From Roseateles sp. YR242 (GTDB lineage: Bacteria > Pseudomonadota > Gammaproteobacteria > Burkholderiales > Burkholderiaceae_C), in assembly GCF_900109745.1 (NCBI RefSeq), contig NZ_FOAV01000004.1:1-64000 (forward strand): a stretch of 64,000 bases of DNA, read 5' to 3'. Each line of letters starts with the position of its first letter. Position 1 is the stretch's first letter. The position numbers were made by a program, and so were the translations under genes. Shown piece after piece: positions 24,929 through 33,086 of this stretch. Under the pieces are notes generated by a model. That model was not told where the DNA came from. It saw only the letters and a list, made by a program, of their open reading frames with translations, and did not search any database.

Positions 24929-26974
24929 TTACGCGCCGACGACGGCGTAGGACTTGAGTTCGATGGCCTGGGGAACCTCGGTCATCGAGAGGATGCGCAG
25001 GTGCGGCAGTACCCGCTCGGAGAGCGAGCGCAGATGGCGCCGCAGGTCGGGGGCGCAGAGCAGCACGGGCAGCAGGTTGTGCTTCATCATGCGTTCCGAG
25101 ATGGTCACGAGCCGGCCCATGAAGAGTTCGGCCAGGCGCGGGTCGATGACCAGGGGCTGGCCTGGCTCGGCCTGGCGGACGCTGTTCATGAACTGGATCT
25201 CCATCGCCGGGTCGAGCGTCATGACCTGCAGGGACGTGGCTTCGCCCAGGAGCTGCTGGCAGATGGCATGGCCCAGCCGGTGCCGGACACGCTCGGTGAG
25301 GTAGCCCACGTCCTTGCTGGTGCGGCCGGCATCCGACAGTGTTTCGAGAATGGCCTCGATGTGGCGGATGCTCACCTTCTCGCGCAGCAGGTTCTGCAGC
25401 ACGCGCTGCACGTCGGTCAGGGCGAGCACGGTGGGGATCAGTTCTTCCACCAGCGAGGGCTGGCTCTGGCGCACACGTGCCAGCAGGCGGTCTACCTCCT
25501 GCCGTGTCAGCAGCGTGGCGGACTCGCGCCGGAGCACTTCGGTGAGATGGGTGATGAGCACGGTCTGTCCGTCCACCAGCGTGTAGCGGGCGGCGACGGC
25601 GGCTTCGCGCCGCGTCGGGTCGATCCAGAGCGCGGGCAGGCCGTAGGTAGGGTCGCGGGTGACTTCACCAGGGATGGCCGAGGTATCCCCGGCGGGATGG
25701 ATGGCCAGGAGCTTGTCGGCACGGGCCTCGCCGCGCCCGACCACCACGCCGTCCACGTGGATCTCATAACGCTCCGCACCCAGCCGGGCAAGATCCTTGA
25801 AGCGCACGCGCGGTAGCACCAGGCCGTATTCCTGCGCATGCTGCTGGCGGAAGCTGGCAATCCGGTCCATGAAAAGACCACCCGGCTGCGTGACCAGTTC
25901 GCTCCAGCGGCTGCCCACCTGCACCTCGATGGGCTCCACGGGGAGCAGGGCGTACGGGTCGGCCTCCTGGCCTGCGTCCGTCTTGCCGTCGCCTTCCTCG
26001 CCATCTGCGGGCGTGGACGCGGCGCCGCGGCGCACCATCCACCAGACGCCGAGCACCACGGTGATGAGTACCAGCGCCGGCCAGGCGGGGATGCCGGGCA
26101 GCAGCAACAGGCCACCCAACGCCCCCGCGACCAGCAGCAGCGTTTTGGGGAACGAAGTGATCTGGCGCAGCACCTCCTGGCTGAGGTTGCCGTCCGAGGC
26201 GGAGCGGGTAACGATGATGCCGGTGCCGACCGCGATCACCAGCGCCGGCACCTGGGTGACGATGCCGTCGCCGATGGTCAGCAGGGTGTAGGTCTGCAGC
26301 GCCTGGCCCCAGGGCAGGCCCAGCTGCATCACGCCGATCACGATGCCGCCGACGATGTTGATCAGCATGATGATGATGCCGGCGATAGCATCACCCTTTA
26401 CGAACTTGCTCGCGCCGTCCATGGCGCCGTAGAAGCCGGCTTCCTTCTCCAGGTTCCTGCGGCGGCGCTGCGCCTCGGCCTGGTCGATGAAGCCCATGTT
26501 CAGGTCGGCATCGATGCTCATCTGCTGGCCAGGCATGCTATCCAGCGTGAAACGGGCGGCCACTTCGGACACCCGCTGGGCTCCGTTGGTCACCACCACG
26601 TACTGGACGACGATGAGGATCAGGAAAACGATCAGACCGATCACGTAGTTGCCACCCACCACGTATGAACCGATGGCGCCGATCACCTTGCCGGCGCTGG
26701 CCTCCGACAGGATCAGGCGCGTGGCGGCCACGTTCAGTGAAAGGCGGAACAGCGTGGCGATCAGCAAGAGCGACGGGAAGGTGGAGAACTCCACCGGCCG
26801 GGCCATGTAGAACGTCAGCAGGAGGATCAGGAAGGCGAAGCTGAAGTTGGTCAGCAGCAGGAAGTCCAGCACCACCGACGGGATCGGCGCGAACAGGATC
26901 ACCAAAATGCCCAGGACCAGCGCCACCATGGCGATGTCGCTGTGCTTGCCGAAGATGCGTTGCAGCGCACTCAT
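24929..26974 (-). CDS. flhA: flagellar export gate protein FlhA
   Basis: A 681-residue export gate subunit. ATG 26974 overlaps the flhB stop and is preferred to an upstream in-frame Met. The N-terminal half has about eight transmembrane helices, and FHIPEP-family motifs are clear (FRLSLNVAATRLILS, DSMPGQQMSIDADLN and GFIDQAEAQRRRRNLEKEAG). The C-terminal half is the cytosolic ring domain that receives chaperone-substrate complexes. FlhA converts proton motive force into export. Confidence 0.96.
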   Translation of the reverse strand: MSALQRIFGKHSDIAMVALVLGILVILFAPIPSVVLDFLLLTNFSFAFLILLLTFYMARPVEFSTFPSLLLIATLFRLSLNVAATRLILSEASAGKVIGAIGSYVVGGNYVIGLIVFLILIVVQYVVVTNGAQRVSEVAARFTLDSMPGQQMSIDADLNMGFIDQAEAQRRRRNLEKEAGFYGAMDGASKFVKGDAIAGIIIMLINIVGGIVIGVMQLGLPWGQALQTYTLLTIGDGIVTQVPALVIAVGTGIIVTRSASDGNLSQEVLRQITSFPKTLLLVAGALGGLLLLPGIPAWPALVLITVVLGVWWMVRRGAASTPADGEEGDGKTDAGQEADPYALLPVEPIEVQVGSRWSELVTQPGGLFMDRIASFRQQHAQEYGLVLPRVRFKDLARLGAERYEIHVDGVVVGRGEARADKLLAIHPAGDTSAIPGEVTRDPTYGLPALWIDPTRREAAVAARYTLVDGQTVLITHLTEVLRRESATLLTRQEVDRLLARVRQSQPSLVEELIPTVLALTDVQRVLQNLLREKVSIRHIEAILETLSDAGRTSKDVGYLTERVRHRLGHAICQQLLGEATSLQVMTLDPAMEIQFMNSVRQAEPGQPLVIDPRLAELFMGRLVTISERMMKHNLLPVLLCAPDLRRHLRSLSERVLPHLRILSMTEVPQAIELKSYAVVGA

Positions 26975-28047
26975 GCGGAAGCTCCCATTTCCCGGGCCCG
27001 TCGCATGGCGAGCACCCACACGACGATGCGGGCCACGTCGGCGTACAGCGTGGGTGGCACCTGTTGGTCAATGTCCATATTGAAATAGATGGCCCGCGCC
27101 AGCGTGCGGTTCTGCACCACGGGGATGCGCTTCGCCGAGGCGATCTGGCGCATGGCGGCGGCCATGCCGCCCGCGCCCTTGGCCAGCAACTGGGGGGCGG
27201 CCATCTCGCCGTGCTGATAGCGGAGGGCGACGGCAAAGTGGGTGGGGTTGGTGATCAGGACGTCGGCGCTGCCGGTCTTCGACAGTGACCGGCTGCGCCT
27301 GAGCATTTCGCGCCGGAGCTCGCGCAGCCGTCCGCGGATTCGTGGATCCCCTTCGCGGTTCTTGACCTCGTCCTTCAGCTCGCGCTTGCTCATGCGCATG
27401 TTCTTGGCGAATTCTCGGCGGCTGAAACCGAGATCGATCAGGGCGATGACGGCAAGGGCAAGCGCCAGCTTGAGGCACAGGGAGGCAACGTCATCAATCA
27501 GCATGCGCGCGAATGCAAGGGGCGGGCGCCCGGCAAGCTGTGGGAACTGGGGCAGAAGGGCCGTGAGCGCCGCATGGACCACCAGTACCAGCACGGTGAG
27601 CTTGATGATGGCCCGGCCGGCGTCGAACAGCGTGCGGATCGACAGGATGCGTTTCAGGCCCGTGGCCGGGTTCAGGCGCTGCCAGTCGGGCTGAATCGGG
27701 TGCGCGGACAGCACCGGTCCCGTCTGCAGGACGTTGGCGAGAATGGCCGCGATCATGATCGTGGCGAAGAAGGGCAAGAGCAGCGCCAGCGCCGCCCGGC
27801 ATGACTGGGCGATAAGGTCCCAGAGTTGAGCGGGATGGTCAACGGCAGCTGCCAATCTGAAAAGTTGGCCGTCGAACTGGAACTGCGCGGAGACGAAGGC
27901 CCAGCCACGAGCATAGAAATAAACAACGGCCACACCAAAGACGATGGCGGAGACCACGTCGGCGCTGCGCGCGACCTGGCCCTTGCGGCGGGCCTGTTCG
28001 AGCTTGTAGGGCGTGGCCGCGTCATTGCGGTCGAGTTCCTGTTCCAT
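26971..28047 (-). CDS. flhB: flagellar export switch protein FlhB
   Basis: A 358-residue protein with four transmembrane helices in the N-terminal two thirds and the cytosolic autoprotease domain. The self-cleaving motif NPTH is present in VLITNPTHFAVALRY (about residue 270), so substrate-class switching is possible. ATG 28047 overlaps the fliR stop (TAATG). Start regions further upstream overlap fliR in another frame and were rejected. Confidence 0.95.
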   Translation of the reverse strand: MEQELDRNDAATPYKLEQARRKGQVARSADVVSAIVFGVAVVYFYARGWAFVSAQFQFDGQLFRLAAAVDHPAQLWDLIAQSCRAALALLLPFFATIMIAAILANVLQTGPVLSAHPIQPDWQRLNPATGLKRILSIRTLFDAGRAIIKLTVLVLVVHAALTALLPQFPQLAGRPPLAFARMLIDDVASLCLKLALALAVIALIDLGFSRREFAKNMRMSKRELKDEVKNREGDPRIRGRLRELRREMLRRSRSLSKTGSADVLITNPTHFAVALRYQHGEMAAPQLLAKGAGGMAAAMRQIASAKRIPVVQNRTLARAIYFNMDIDQQVPPTLYADVARIVVWVLAMRRAREMGASA

Positions 28048-28826
28048 TATGGAAACACCATTCCCCAGGTCCGGAAGATCGACACATTGACCCGTTCCAC
28101 CACGCCTGTGAGCGTGGTCATGGCGGCAGCTAGCGCGGCCATGCCGAGCATCACCTTCAAGGGCACCGCCAGCATGAAGGTGTTCATCTGCGGCAGGTTG
28201 CGCGAGAGCACGCCCAGGGCGACTTCGACGAGCAGCAGGCACAACACCACGGGGGCCACCATGGCAAAGCCGAGCGCGAACATCGACGACCCTTGCTGGA
28301 TCAGGGCCGCGGCGGCGCTTTCAAACAGCCAGGGCGTGCCCACAGGGATACGGTCGATGCTGAGGGCCAGGCCGCGCAGCATGTTGTGATGGGCGTCCGT
28401 CACCCAGAACAGCACGATGGCCAACTGTGTGAAGGCGCTGGAGATCACCGGCACCTGCTGCCGTGTGACGGGGTCGAATACCTGGGCCATGCCGAAGCCC
28501 ATCTGCACGTCCAGCAGGCGCCCTCCCAGCGCATACGCGCCGAAAGCGACGTTGATGCCGGTGGCGAGCAGCACACCTAGGGTGGCTTCGCAGGCCCCTG
28601 CCACCATCAGGGCCCCGGCGCCGAGATCATGCGGCGGGGCCGACACGGGCAGCACCGACGCGAGCGCGACCGACAGCGTCAGGCCGAAAAGCACCCGTAC
28701 AACTGGCGGAATCGACACCGCGGCCAATGGAGCGGCAAACAGCAGCAGACCCGCCACACGCAGTGCGAGCAACAGCGTCGCCATACCCCAGGCCGTGACG
28801 GTGTCAAACAAGGAGGACCAGAGCAT
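28047..28826 (-). CDS. fliR: flagellar export gate protein FliR
   Basis: A 259-residue membrane protein with about six transmembrane helices and FliR motifs (ALRVAGLLLFAAPLAAVSIP near the start, FGMAQVFDPVTRQQVPVISS in the middle). One FliR joins five FliP and four FliQ in the export channel. It starts six bases after the fliQ stop. Confidence 0.95.
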   Translation of the reverse strand: MLWSSLFDTVTAWGMATLLLALRVAGLLLFAAPLAAVSIPPVVRVLFGLTLSVALASVLPVSAPPHDLGAGALMVAGACEATLGVLLATGINVAFGAYALGGRLLDVQMGFGMAQVFDPVTRQQVPVISSAFTQLAIVLFWVTDAHHNMLRGLALSIDRIPVGTPWLFESAAAALIQQGSSMFALGFAMVAPVVLCLLLVEVALGVLSRNLPQMNTFMLAVPLKVMLGMAALAAAMTTLTGVVERVNVSIFRTWGMVFP

Positions 28827-28832
28827 GGCTGC

Positions 28833-29099
28833 TCAGAACATGGACGGAATGTCGGACCAAAGTCGGGTGGAGAACGAGGCGAGGGTTCGCAGCATCCAGG
28901 GCCCGAACACCACCAGACTGATGGCGGCGGTGAGCAGCTTCGGGATGAAGGTCAGCGACATCTCCTGCACCTGGGTCACGACCTGCAGGATGCTGATCAG
29001 CAATCCCACCAGCATGGTCAGCCCTAGTACGGGAAGGCACACGAGCATCCCCGTCCAGAAAAGCTCCGCCAGCATGCGTAACGCAAGATCTGCGTGCAT
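28833..29099 (-). CDS. fliQ: flagellar export gate protein FliQ
   Basis: An 88-residue protein with two transmembrane hairpin helices (WTGMLVCLPVLGLTMLVGLL and PKLLTAAISLVVFGPWML) and the QVVTQVQEMSLTFIPK loop typical of FliQ. ATG 29099 is chosen because GGAGG stands eight bases before it and it gives the family length; an upstream in-frame Met is unlikely. It is the first gene of the roughly 20-kb flagellar operon. Confidence 0.93.
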   Translation of the reverse strand: MHADLALRMLAELFWTGMLVCLPVLGLTMLVGLLISILQVVTQVQEMSLTFIPKLLTAAISLVVFGPWMLRTLASFSTRLWSDIPSMF

Positions 29100-29304
29100 A
29101 AGTGATCCTCCCAATACCCTCTGTCTGCCCGGATGGCGCATCAATTTGCGCTCAGTTGACACAGTGTAAATGTGGGTACTTCTTGCGCCAGGGGAGGGTG
29201 ATTACTGACGTGGTTTTGTGGCCACTGCCGCTGACCCATGATGGAGCGCCTTGATTCCCGCTACCGATGACATCTCGCTGGTTTTGTTCGCACAAATCGA
29301 TAGT

Positions 29305-29321
29305 GGGGCGTTAATCGCCCC
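29305..29321. promoter_or_regulatory. perfect inverted repeat upstream of fliQ
   Basis: GGGGCG-TTAAT-CGCCCC is a perfect 6-bp inverted repeat with an AT-rich 5-base centre, about 205 bases upstream of the fliQ start. It could be an operator or a small hairpin. No T-tract follows on either strand, so a terminator is unlikely. Confidence 0.3.
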
Positions 29322-29920
29322 GTTGATTCAGAAATGGTGCAAAAACAGCGTGGCTACCTCTGATTGAACTCCCTCGGCCAGCCCCCCGGAGGGGTGTGAC
29401 CCATGAAATGTGGGCTCTACGCATCGGTGGTGCTTAAGCAACAGGAAGCCCGGAGTAATACATTAGGTGGTGTCTGAGATGACACAGTTTGGTCTGATAT
29501 CAACTGGCGAAGTATTTTTTTGGGTCGGTGATGAATATCTAGGCAAATTGAAACAATCCCGCCAAGCCGCATAAAAATGGGCTTTCGGGGCGAATGTCGG
29601 TCGATGAGTTGATTTGCAGGATTTGGGGAAAATCCATATAGCTGCGGGCGCCAGACTAATGCGAGAGCGCGCCGGCCCGTCGAACGCTTTCACGCATAGC
29701 GCTCCTCCGCCCCGCCTAACCGACCAGCGGTTGGTGCTCCACGAAGGGGATGACCCTGCCGGGGAGGCGATCAGCGCGCTCCCTGCAGAGCCGAGCGGCC
29801 AATTTTCTCGGCGTTCGCGGCCGTGATGGGCTTCGAGTTGGAGAGCTTGGGCGAGGCGATGGACTCGTCCAGCAACGGCACACTCCATGTCTTTCGGAGG
29901 CGCAGCTGATGTTATTTGTT

Positions 29921-30011
29921 GTCGTATTTGCTATAAAAAAACAGGCGGTAATCTACCGGGCTCCCCTCTGTAGACACGTGGCTTCTCGTCTTTCTTAATA
30001 GCAAATACGGC
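29921..30011. repeat. small element bounded by inverted repeats
   Basis: CGTATTTGCTAT at 29923-29934 and its exact complement ATAGCAAATACG at 29998-30009 face each other across 63 bases; extending each arm inward gives about 18 matches in 21. The interior is partly AT-rich. The right arm ends just before the VOC gene start. This could be a miniature mobile element or a long leader hairpin of that gene. No target duplication was obvious. Confidence 0.45.
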
Positions 30012-30019
30012 ATCTTTCT

Positions 30020-30394
30020 ATGAACCTCAACCAAGTCACGCTTCCCGCCGTAGACCTCCCGCGTTCGATCGACTTTTACCTCCGCATGGGATTCAAGCAG
30101 ATCGTCGGCGCGCCTCACTACGCGCGCTTCGAATGCACGACAGGTGATTCGACGTTTTCGCTGCACCAGGTGGCGCACCCCGGGGGCGGCCACCATGTCG
30201 TGTACTTCGAAACGCCCGAGGTGGACGCCGAAGTGCGCCGCCTGCTGGTGGCCGGATTTCAGTTCACCCAGCTGCCGCGCGATGAACCTTGGCTCTGGCG
30301 CGAGGCAAGACTGGAGGATCCCAGCGGCAATGTGTTGTGCCTGTTTTGGGCCGGTGAAGCCCGAAAGAACCCACCGTGGAAGCTGAAGGATTGA
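30020..30394 (+). CDS. VOC-family (glyoxalase/bleomycin-resistance fold) protein
   Basis: A 124-residue single-domain vicinal-oxygen-chelate protein. It starts MNLNQVTLPAVDLPRSIDFY, with LRMGFKQIV and the C-terminal EARLEDPSGNVLCLFWAGE, the characteristic beta-alpha-beta-beta-beta repeat ends. Members are metal-dependent dioxygenases, isomerases or drug-binding proteins; the substrate here is unknown. It stands alone between convergent neighbours, with the start close to the inverted-repeat element. Confidence 0.8.
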   Translation: MNLNQVTLPAVDLPRSIDFYLRMGFKQIVGAPHYARFECTTGDSTFSLHQVAHPGGGHHVVYFETPEVDAEVRRLLVAGFQFTQLPRDEPWLWREARLEDPSGNVLCLFWAGEARKNPPWKLKD

Positions 30395-30452
30395 CGAGGC
30401 GGGCGCCCGACTTGCGCCTCAGACCCCGCCAACCTGCCGCTGCAACCAAGCC

Positions 30453-31145
30453 TCATTGGCCCTGCAACTGACGCGCAGCACCATCAATGAAGTCCGCCAC
30501 CTCCACCGGGTGCGACAACATCGGCACGTGGCTGGACGCAAGCGTCAGCGTCTGTGCATTCAGTGCCTCGACAAACTTGCGCTGCAGCTGCGGCTGGATC
30601 ATCCGGTCATGGGTCGCCACCACATACCAATTGGGTTTGGACTTCCACGCGGCCTGACCTGTCTTGGCGCCGAACGTCGCACCGTGGGTCGGCGTCTGGA
30701 CCGCGTGCATCAAGCGCGCCTCCGCCGGCGGCAGGTCCTGCGCGAAGTTGTCCGCCACACCCTGCGCCGTCATGGAGAGAAATCCGCTGGCATCGGGGCG
30801 AAGCTCTGAAACCCCGGGCGGCGGCGCAAACTCGTGCCCCAGGTCGCCGACAGCTTCCCCTTCATCCGGTGCAAACGCCGCGACGTAAACCAGGCCCACC
30901 ACTTTGGGATCCACGCCAGCGTTGGTGATCACCACCCCGCCATACGAATGTCCGACCAGCAGGACAGGCCCGTTCACAAGCGCCAAGGCACGAGCGGTCG
31001 CAGCAACGTCATCGGCCAGCGATGTCAGCGGATGCTGCACCGCCGTGACTTGATGACCCTTCGCCTGCAAGAGGGGAATGATCTTGCTCCAGCTGGATCC
31101 ATCGGCCCATGCGCCGTGAACCAGGATGATGTGAGGGTAGGACAT
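30453..31145 (-). CDS. alpha/beta hydrolase
   Basis: A 230-residue esterase-like protein: oxyanion strand IILVHGAWADGSSWSKII, nucleophile elbow GHSYGG (Ser about residue 91), and C-terminal THDRMIQPQLQRKFVE and SSHVPMLSHPVEVADFI giving the acid and His of the triad. This subgroup resembles plant-type salicylate/nitrile esterase-like hydrolases common in soil bacteria. ATG 31145 has AAGGAG seven bases upstream; an upstream in-frame Met is not supported. The neighbouring gene on the same strand, 80 bases upstream, is the PPOX fusion, so the two may be co-transcribed. Confidence 0.85.
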   Translation of the reverse strand: MSYPHIILVHGAWADGSSWSKIIPLLQAKGHQVTAVQHPLTSLADDVAATARALALVNGPVLLVGHSYGGVVITNAGVDPKVVGLVYVAAFAPDEGEAVGDLGHEFAPPPGVSELRPDASGFLSMTAQGVADNFAQDLPPAEARLMHAVQTPTHGATFGAKTGQAAWKSKPNWYVVATHDRMIQPQLQRKFVEALNAQTLTLASSHVPMLSHPVEVADFIDGAARQLQGQ

Positions 31146-31227
31146 TGGAGGTCTCCTTCCATTGGGAACTGGGGGCCGGCTCCGTGCGATGACAAAGGCG
31201 CGGCTGCGTGGGCGCTGAACGTCGTCG

Positions 31228-32877
31228 TCAGAGCGACAGATGCAATTCGTCAGATTCGGATCGGGACACACAGATGCACATCAGGTGCTGTTTCTCGCGC
31301 TGGTCCGGCGTCAGCACGTCATCCCGGTGCAGGGGAACGCCATCGACCACGCGGGTGGCACAGGTGCCGCAGGTCCCTATGCGGCACGATGCGGGTGGAT
31401 GCAAGCCCTGGGCCTCAAGCGCTTCAAGGATGGAGCGCTGCGGTGGCACCTGGATCGTCCGGCCGCTCTTGTCCAGATGCACGTCAAATGCGCGGTCGCC
31501 TGCCTTGTCTTGCGGCAAGGTGAACCGCTCGACATGCACACGATCGGCAGCCATGCCCAGCTCGGCGGCTCCCAGCCGCACCGCGTCGATCAGCCGGGGT
31601 GGGCCGCAGACGTACAGGTGATCGCTGTCCCCCAGCGATTTCAGCAGACCGGCCACGTCGAGTCGTTGACCATCCTGCGCAGAATGGACGATCACGCGAT
31701 GCCCGAATTGCTCGATCAACTGTCCAAGGAACGGCGCCTGGGCCTGTGAGCGGCAGGCGAAATGAAGTTCGAAGTCCCGGCCCGACGCCGCCAGCGCGTG
31801 GGCCATGGCCTTGAGCGGGGTAATGCCGATGCCGCCCGCCACCAGGATGGCACGGTGCGGCTGAGGCGCCAGCGGGAAGTTGTTCTCCGGCATCGCGCAG
31901 CGGATTCTTGTGCCAATGGCAAAGGTCTCGTGCACGGCTGCAGACCCGCCAGTCCCCGCGGCCTCGTGCAACACCGCGATCTCGAAGGCGTCACGCCGGA
32001 GCGGGCTGGACGCAATCGAGTAGGAACGTGTCGTCAGAACACCATTCGCCAGACGCATGGGCACGTCCAGGTGGGCGCCGGCCTGCACGGCGGGGAGCTG
32101 CCCACCGTCGGTACTCACCAGCTCATACGCTCGCACGGCCTTCGTCAATTGCCGGACCCCGACGACTGTCAGCGACAACGGACCGTCCCCGAGGGCCAGG
32201 GAACCTGCCGGCGATGATGGCGGTGACGGCGCCGATGGCGCTGGGGGCACCGCTAGAGTGACGGACCGGGCTTCCTCCAACTGCGCCTTGAGCTTTTGTA
32301 CCTGCGCGCGCAGAGGCGTCATCAAGTGGACCACCTCGGTTTCTGTGAACCGAGGGGTGATGTGCTGCGGGCAGTTCCAGTCCCAGCCTTCGATGGCGAT
32401 CAGAAAAGCACGTTCCACCGTGGCGGCGTAAGCGGGGTTGGCGACGGCAGCAATGGCCGCGTCTGCCTCCTTGCTCTCACCCGCTTCCACAAGTTGGACG
32501 CGGCCCAGCAGCTTCAGCCGCCGCTGGTTGGGGAAGTCAACGAGGATCAGGGATATGCGGTCGTCTCGGCGCAGATTGCCAACGCTCAGGTACTGCAGAT
32601 TGCCGCGAAAGTCCGCAAAGCCGATCACCTTGGGGTTGATCACCTTCAGAAATCCCTTGGGCCCGCCCCGGTGCTGGACATAAGGCCAACCGGTTTCACT
32701 CACCGTGGCTTGAAAGAAATGATCGGCCTGCTCGATGAATTGAATCTCGCGGGGCGTCAGCGAATCGCCCCGGTCCGCCATGGTGTCCAGGAAGGCGTAC
32801 TGCTCGCGGCTTCCCAGTTCGGCCTGGACCTCGCGCACGCCCGGCGTGAAGGTGATGTCTGAATAAGCGCGGCCCAT
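31228..32877 (-). CDS. fusion: PPOX-like flavin domain, FNR-type reductase and 2Fe-2S ferredoxin
   Basis: A 549-residue three-part electron-transfer protein. Residues about 45-180 resemble pyridoxamine-phosphate-oxidase-like FMN proteins (VQHRGGPKGFLKVINPKVIG). Residues about 235-450 are a ferredoxin-reductase module with the FAD motif TRSYSIAS and the NAD(P) motif VAGGIGITPLKAM. Residues about 465-549 are a plant-type ferredoxin with cysteines spaced C-x4-C-x2-C-x29-C (CRIGTCGTC ... MCIC). A Pro/Ser/Ala linker near residue 215 joins the parts. GGAGA precedes the ATG. Related fusions are annotated as flavin oxidoreductases; the physiological acceptor is unknown. Confidence 0.85.
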   Translation of the reverse strand: MGRAYSDITFTPGVREVQAELGSREQYAFLDTMADRGDSLTPREIQFIEQADHFFQATVSETGWPYVQHRGGPKGFLKVINPKVIGFADFRGNLQYLSVGNLRRDDRISLILVDFPNQRRLKLLGRVQLVEAGESKEADAAIAAVANPAYAATVERAFLIAIEGWDWNCPQHITPRFTETEVVHLMTPLRAQVQKLKAQLEEARSVTLAVPPAPSAPSPPSSPAGSLALGDGPLSLTVVGVRQLTKAVRAYELVSTDGGQLPAVQAGAHLDVPMRLANGVLTTRSYSIASSPLRRDAFEIAVLHEAAGTGGSAAVHETFAIGTRIRCAMPENNFPLAPQPHRAILVAGGIGITPLKAMAHALAASGRDFELHFACRSQAQAPFLGQLIEQFGHRVIVHSAQDGQRLDVAGLLKSLGDSDHLYVCGPPRLIDAVRLGAAELGMAADRVHVERFTLPQDKAGDRAFDVHLDKSGRTIQVPPQRSILEALEAQGLHPPASCRIGTCGTCATRVVDGVPLHRDDVLTPDQREKQHLMCICVSRSESDELHLSL

Positions 32878-33086
32878 GATGGTCTCCGACGATGGCTTCG
32901 ACGCCCCGACTGAGGGCCTTGGCCATTCTTGCCGGCTGAGAACATCGTGGCGTCAAATCGGGTAAAGCGGCGTTAAATTCGAGCCATCGCGATCCATCGC
33001 CAATACGGCATCCGTGTGAGGCTGGGGGGCAACCATCACCCCGGCTTCAGCTGCAGCACATCCACCCACCAGGACCCTCATCGACC

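Larger units (their letters stand above)
29100..30019. other. gene-less region upstream of the flagellar operon
   Basis: About 920 bases with lower GC than its surroundings. I see no convincing promoter hexamers for fliQ: a TTTACA lies about 70 bases upstream of the start with no clear -10. A minus-strand frame at about 29780-29917 reads WSVPLLDESIASPKLSNSK then PITAANAEKIGRSALQGAR and a stop, unlike the usual antisense noise, and may be the tail of a decayed gene. A longer 141-codon minus frame over 29463-29888 has arginine/proline-rich composition and no recognisable domain. The right end holds a small inverted-repeat element. Confidence 0.5.

Noticed and set aside
8898-29099. Interpretation as a non-flagellar injectisome
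   Set aside because: No secretin, needle or translocon gene is present, while FliO, rod proteins, P and L rings and a hook are; the locus is flagellar in origin despite the SctQ-like protein.
29463-29888. 141-codon minus-strand frame in the gene-less region
   Set aside because: No domain, no ribosome site, mixed composition; kept only as part of the region description.
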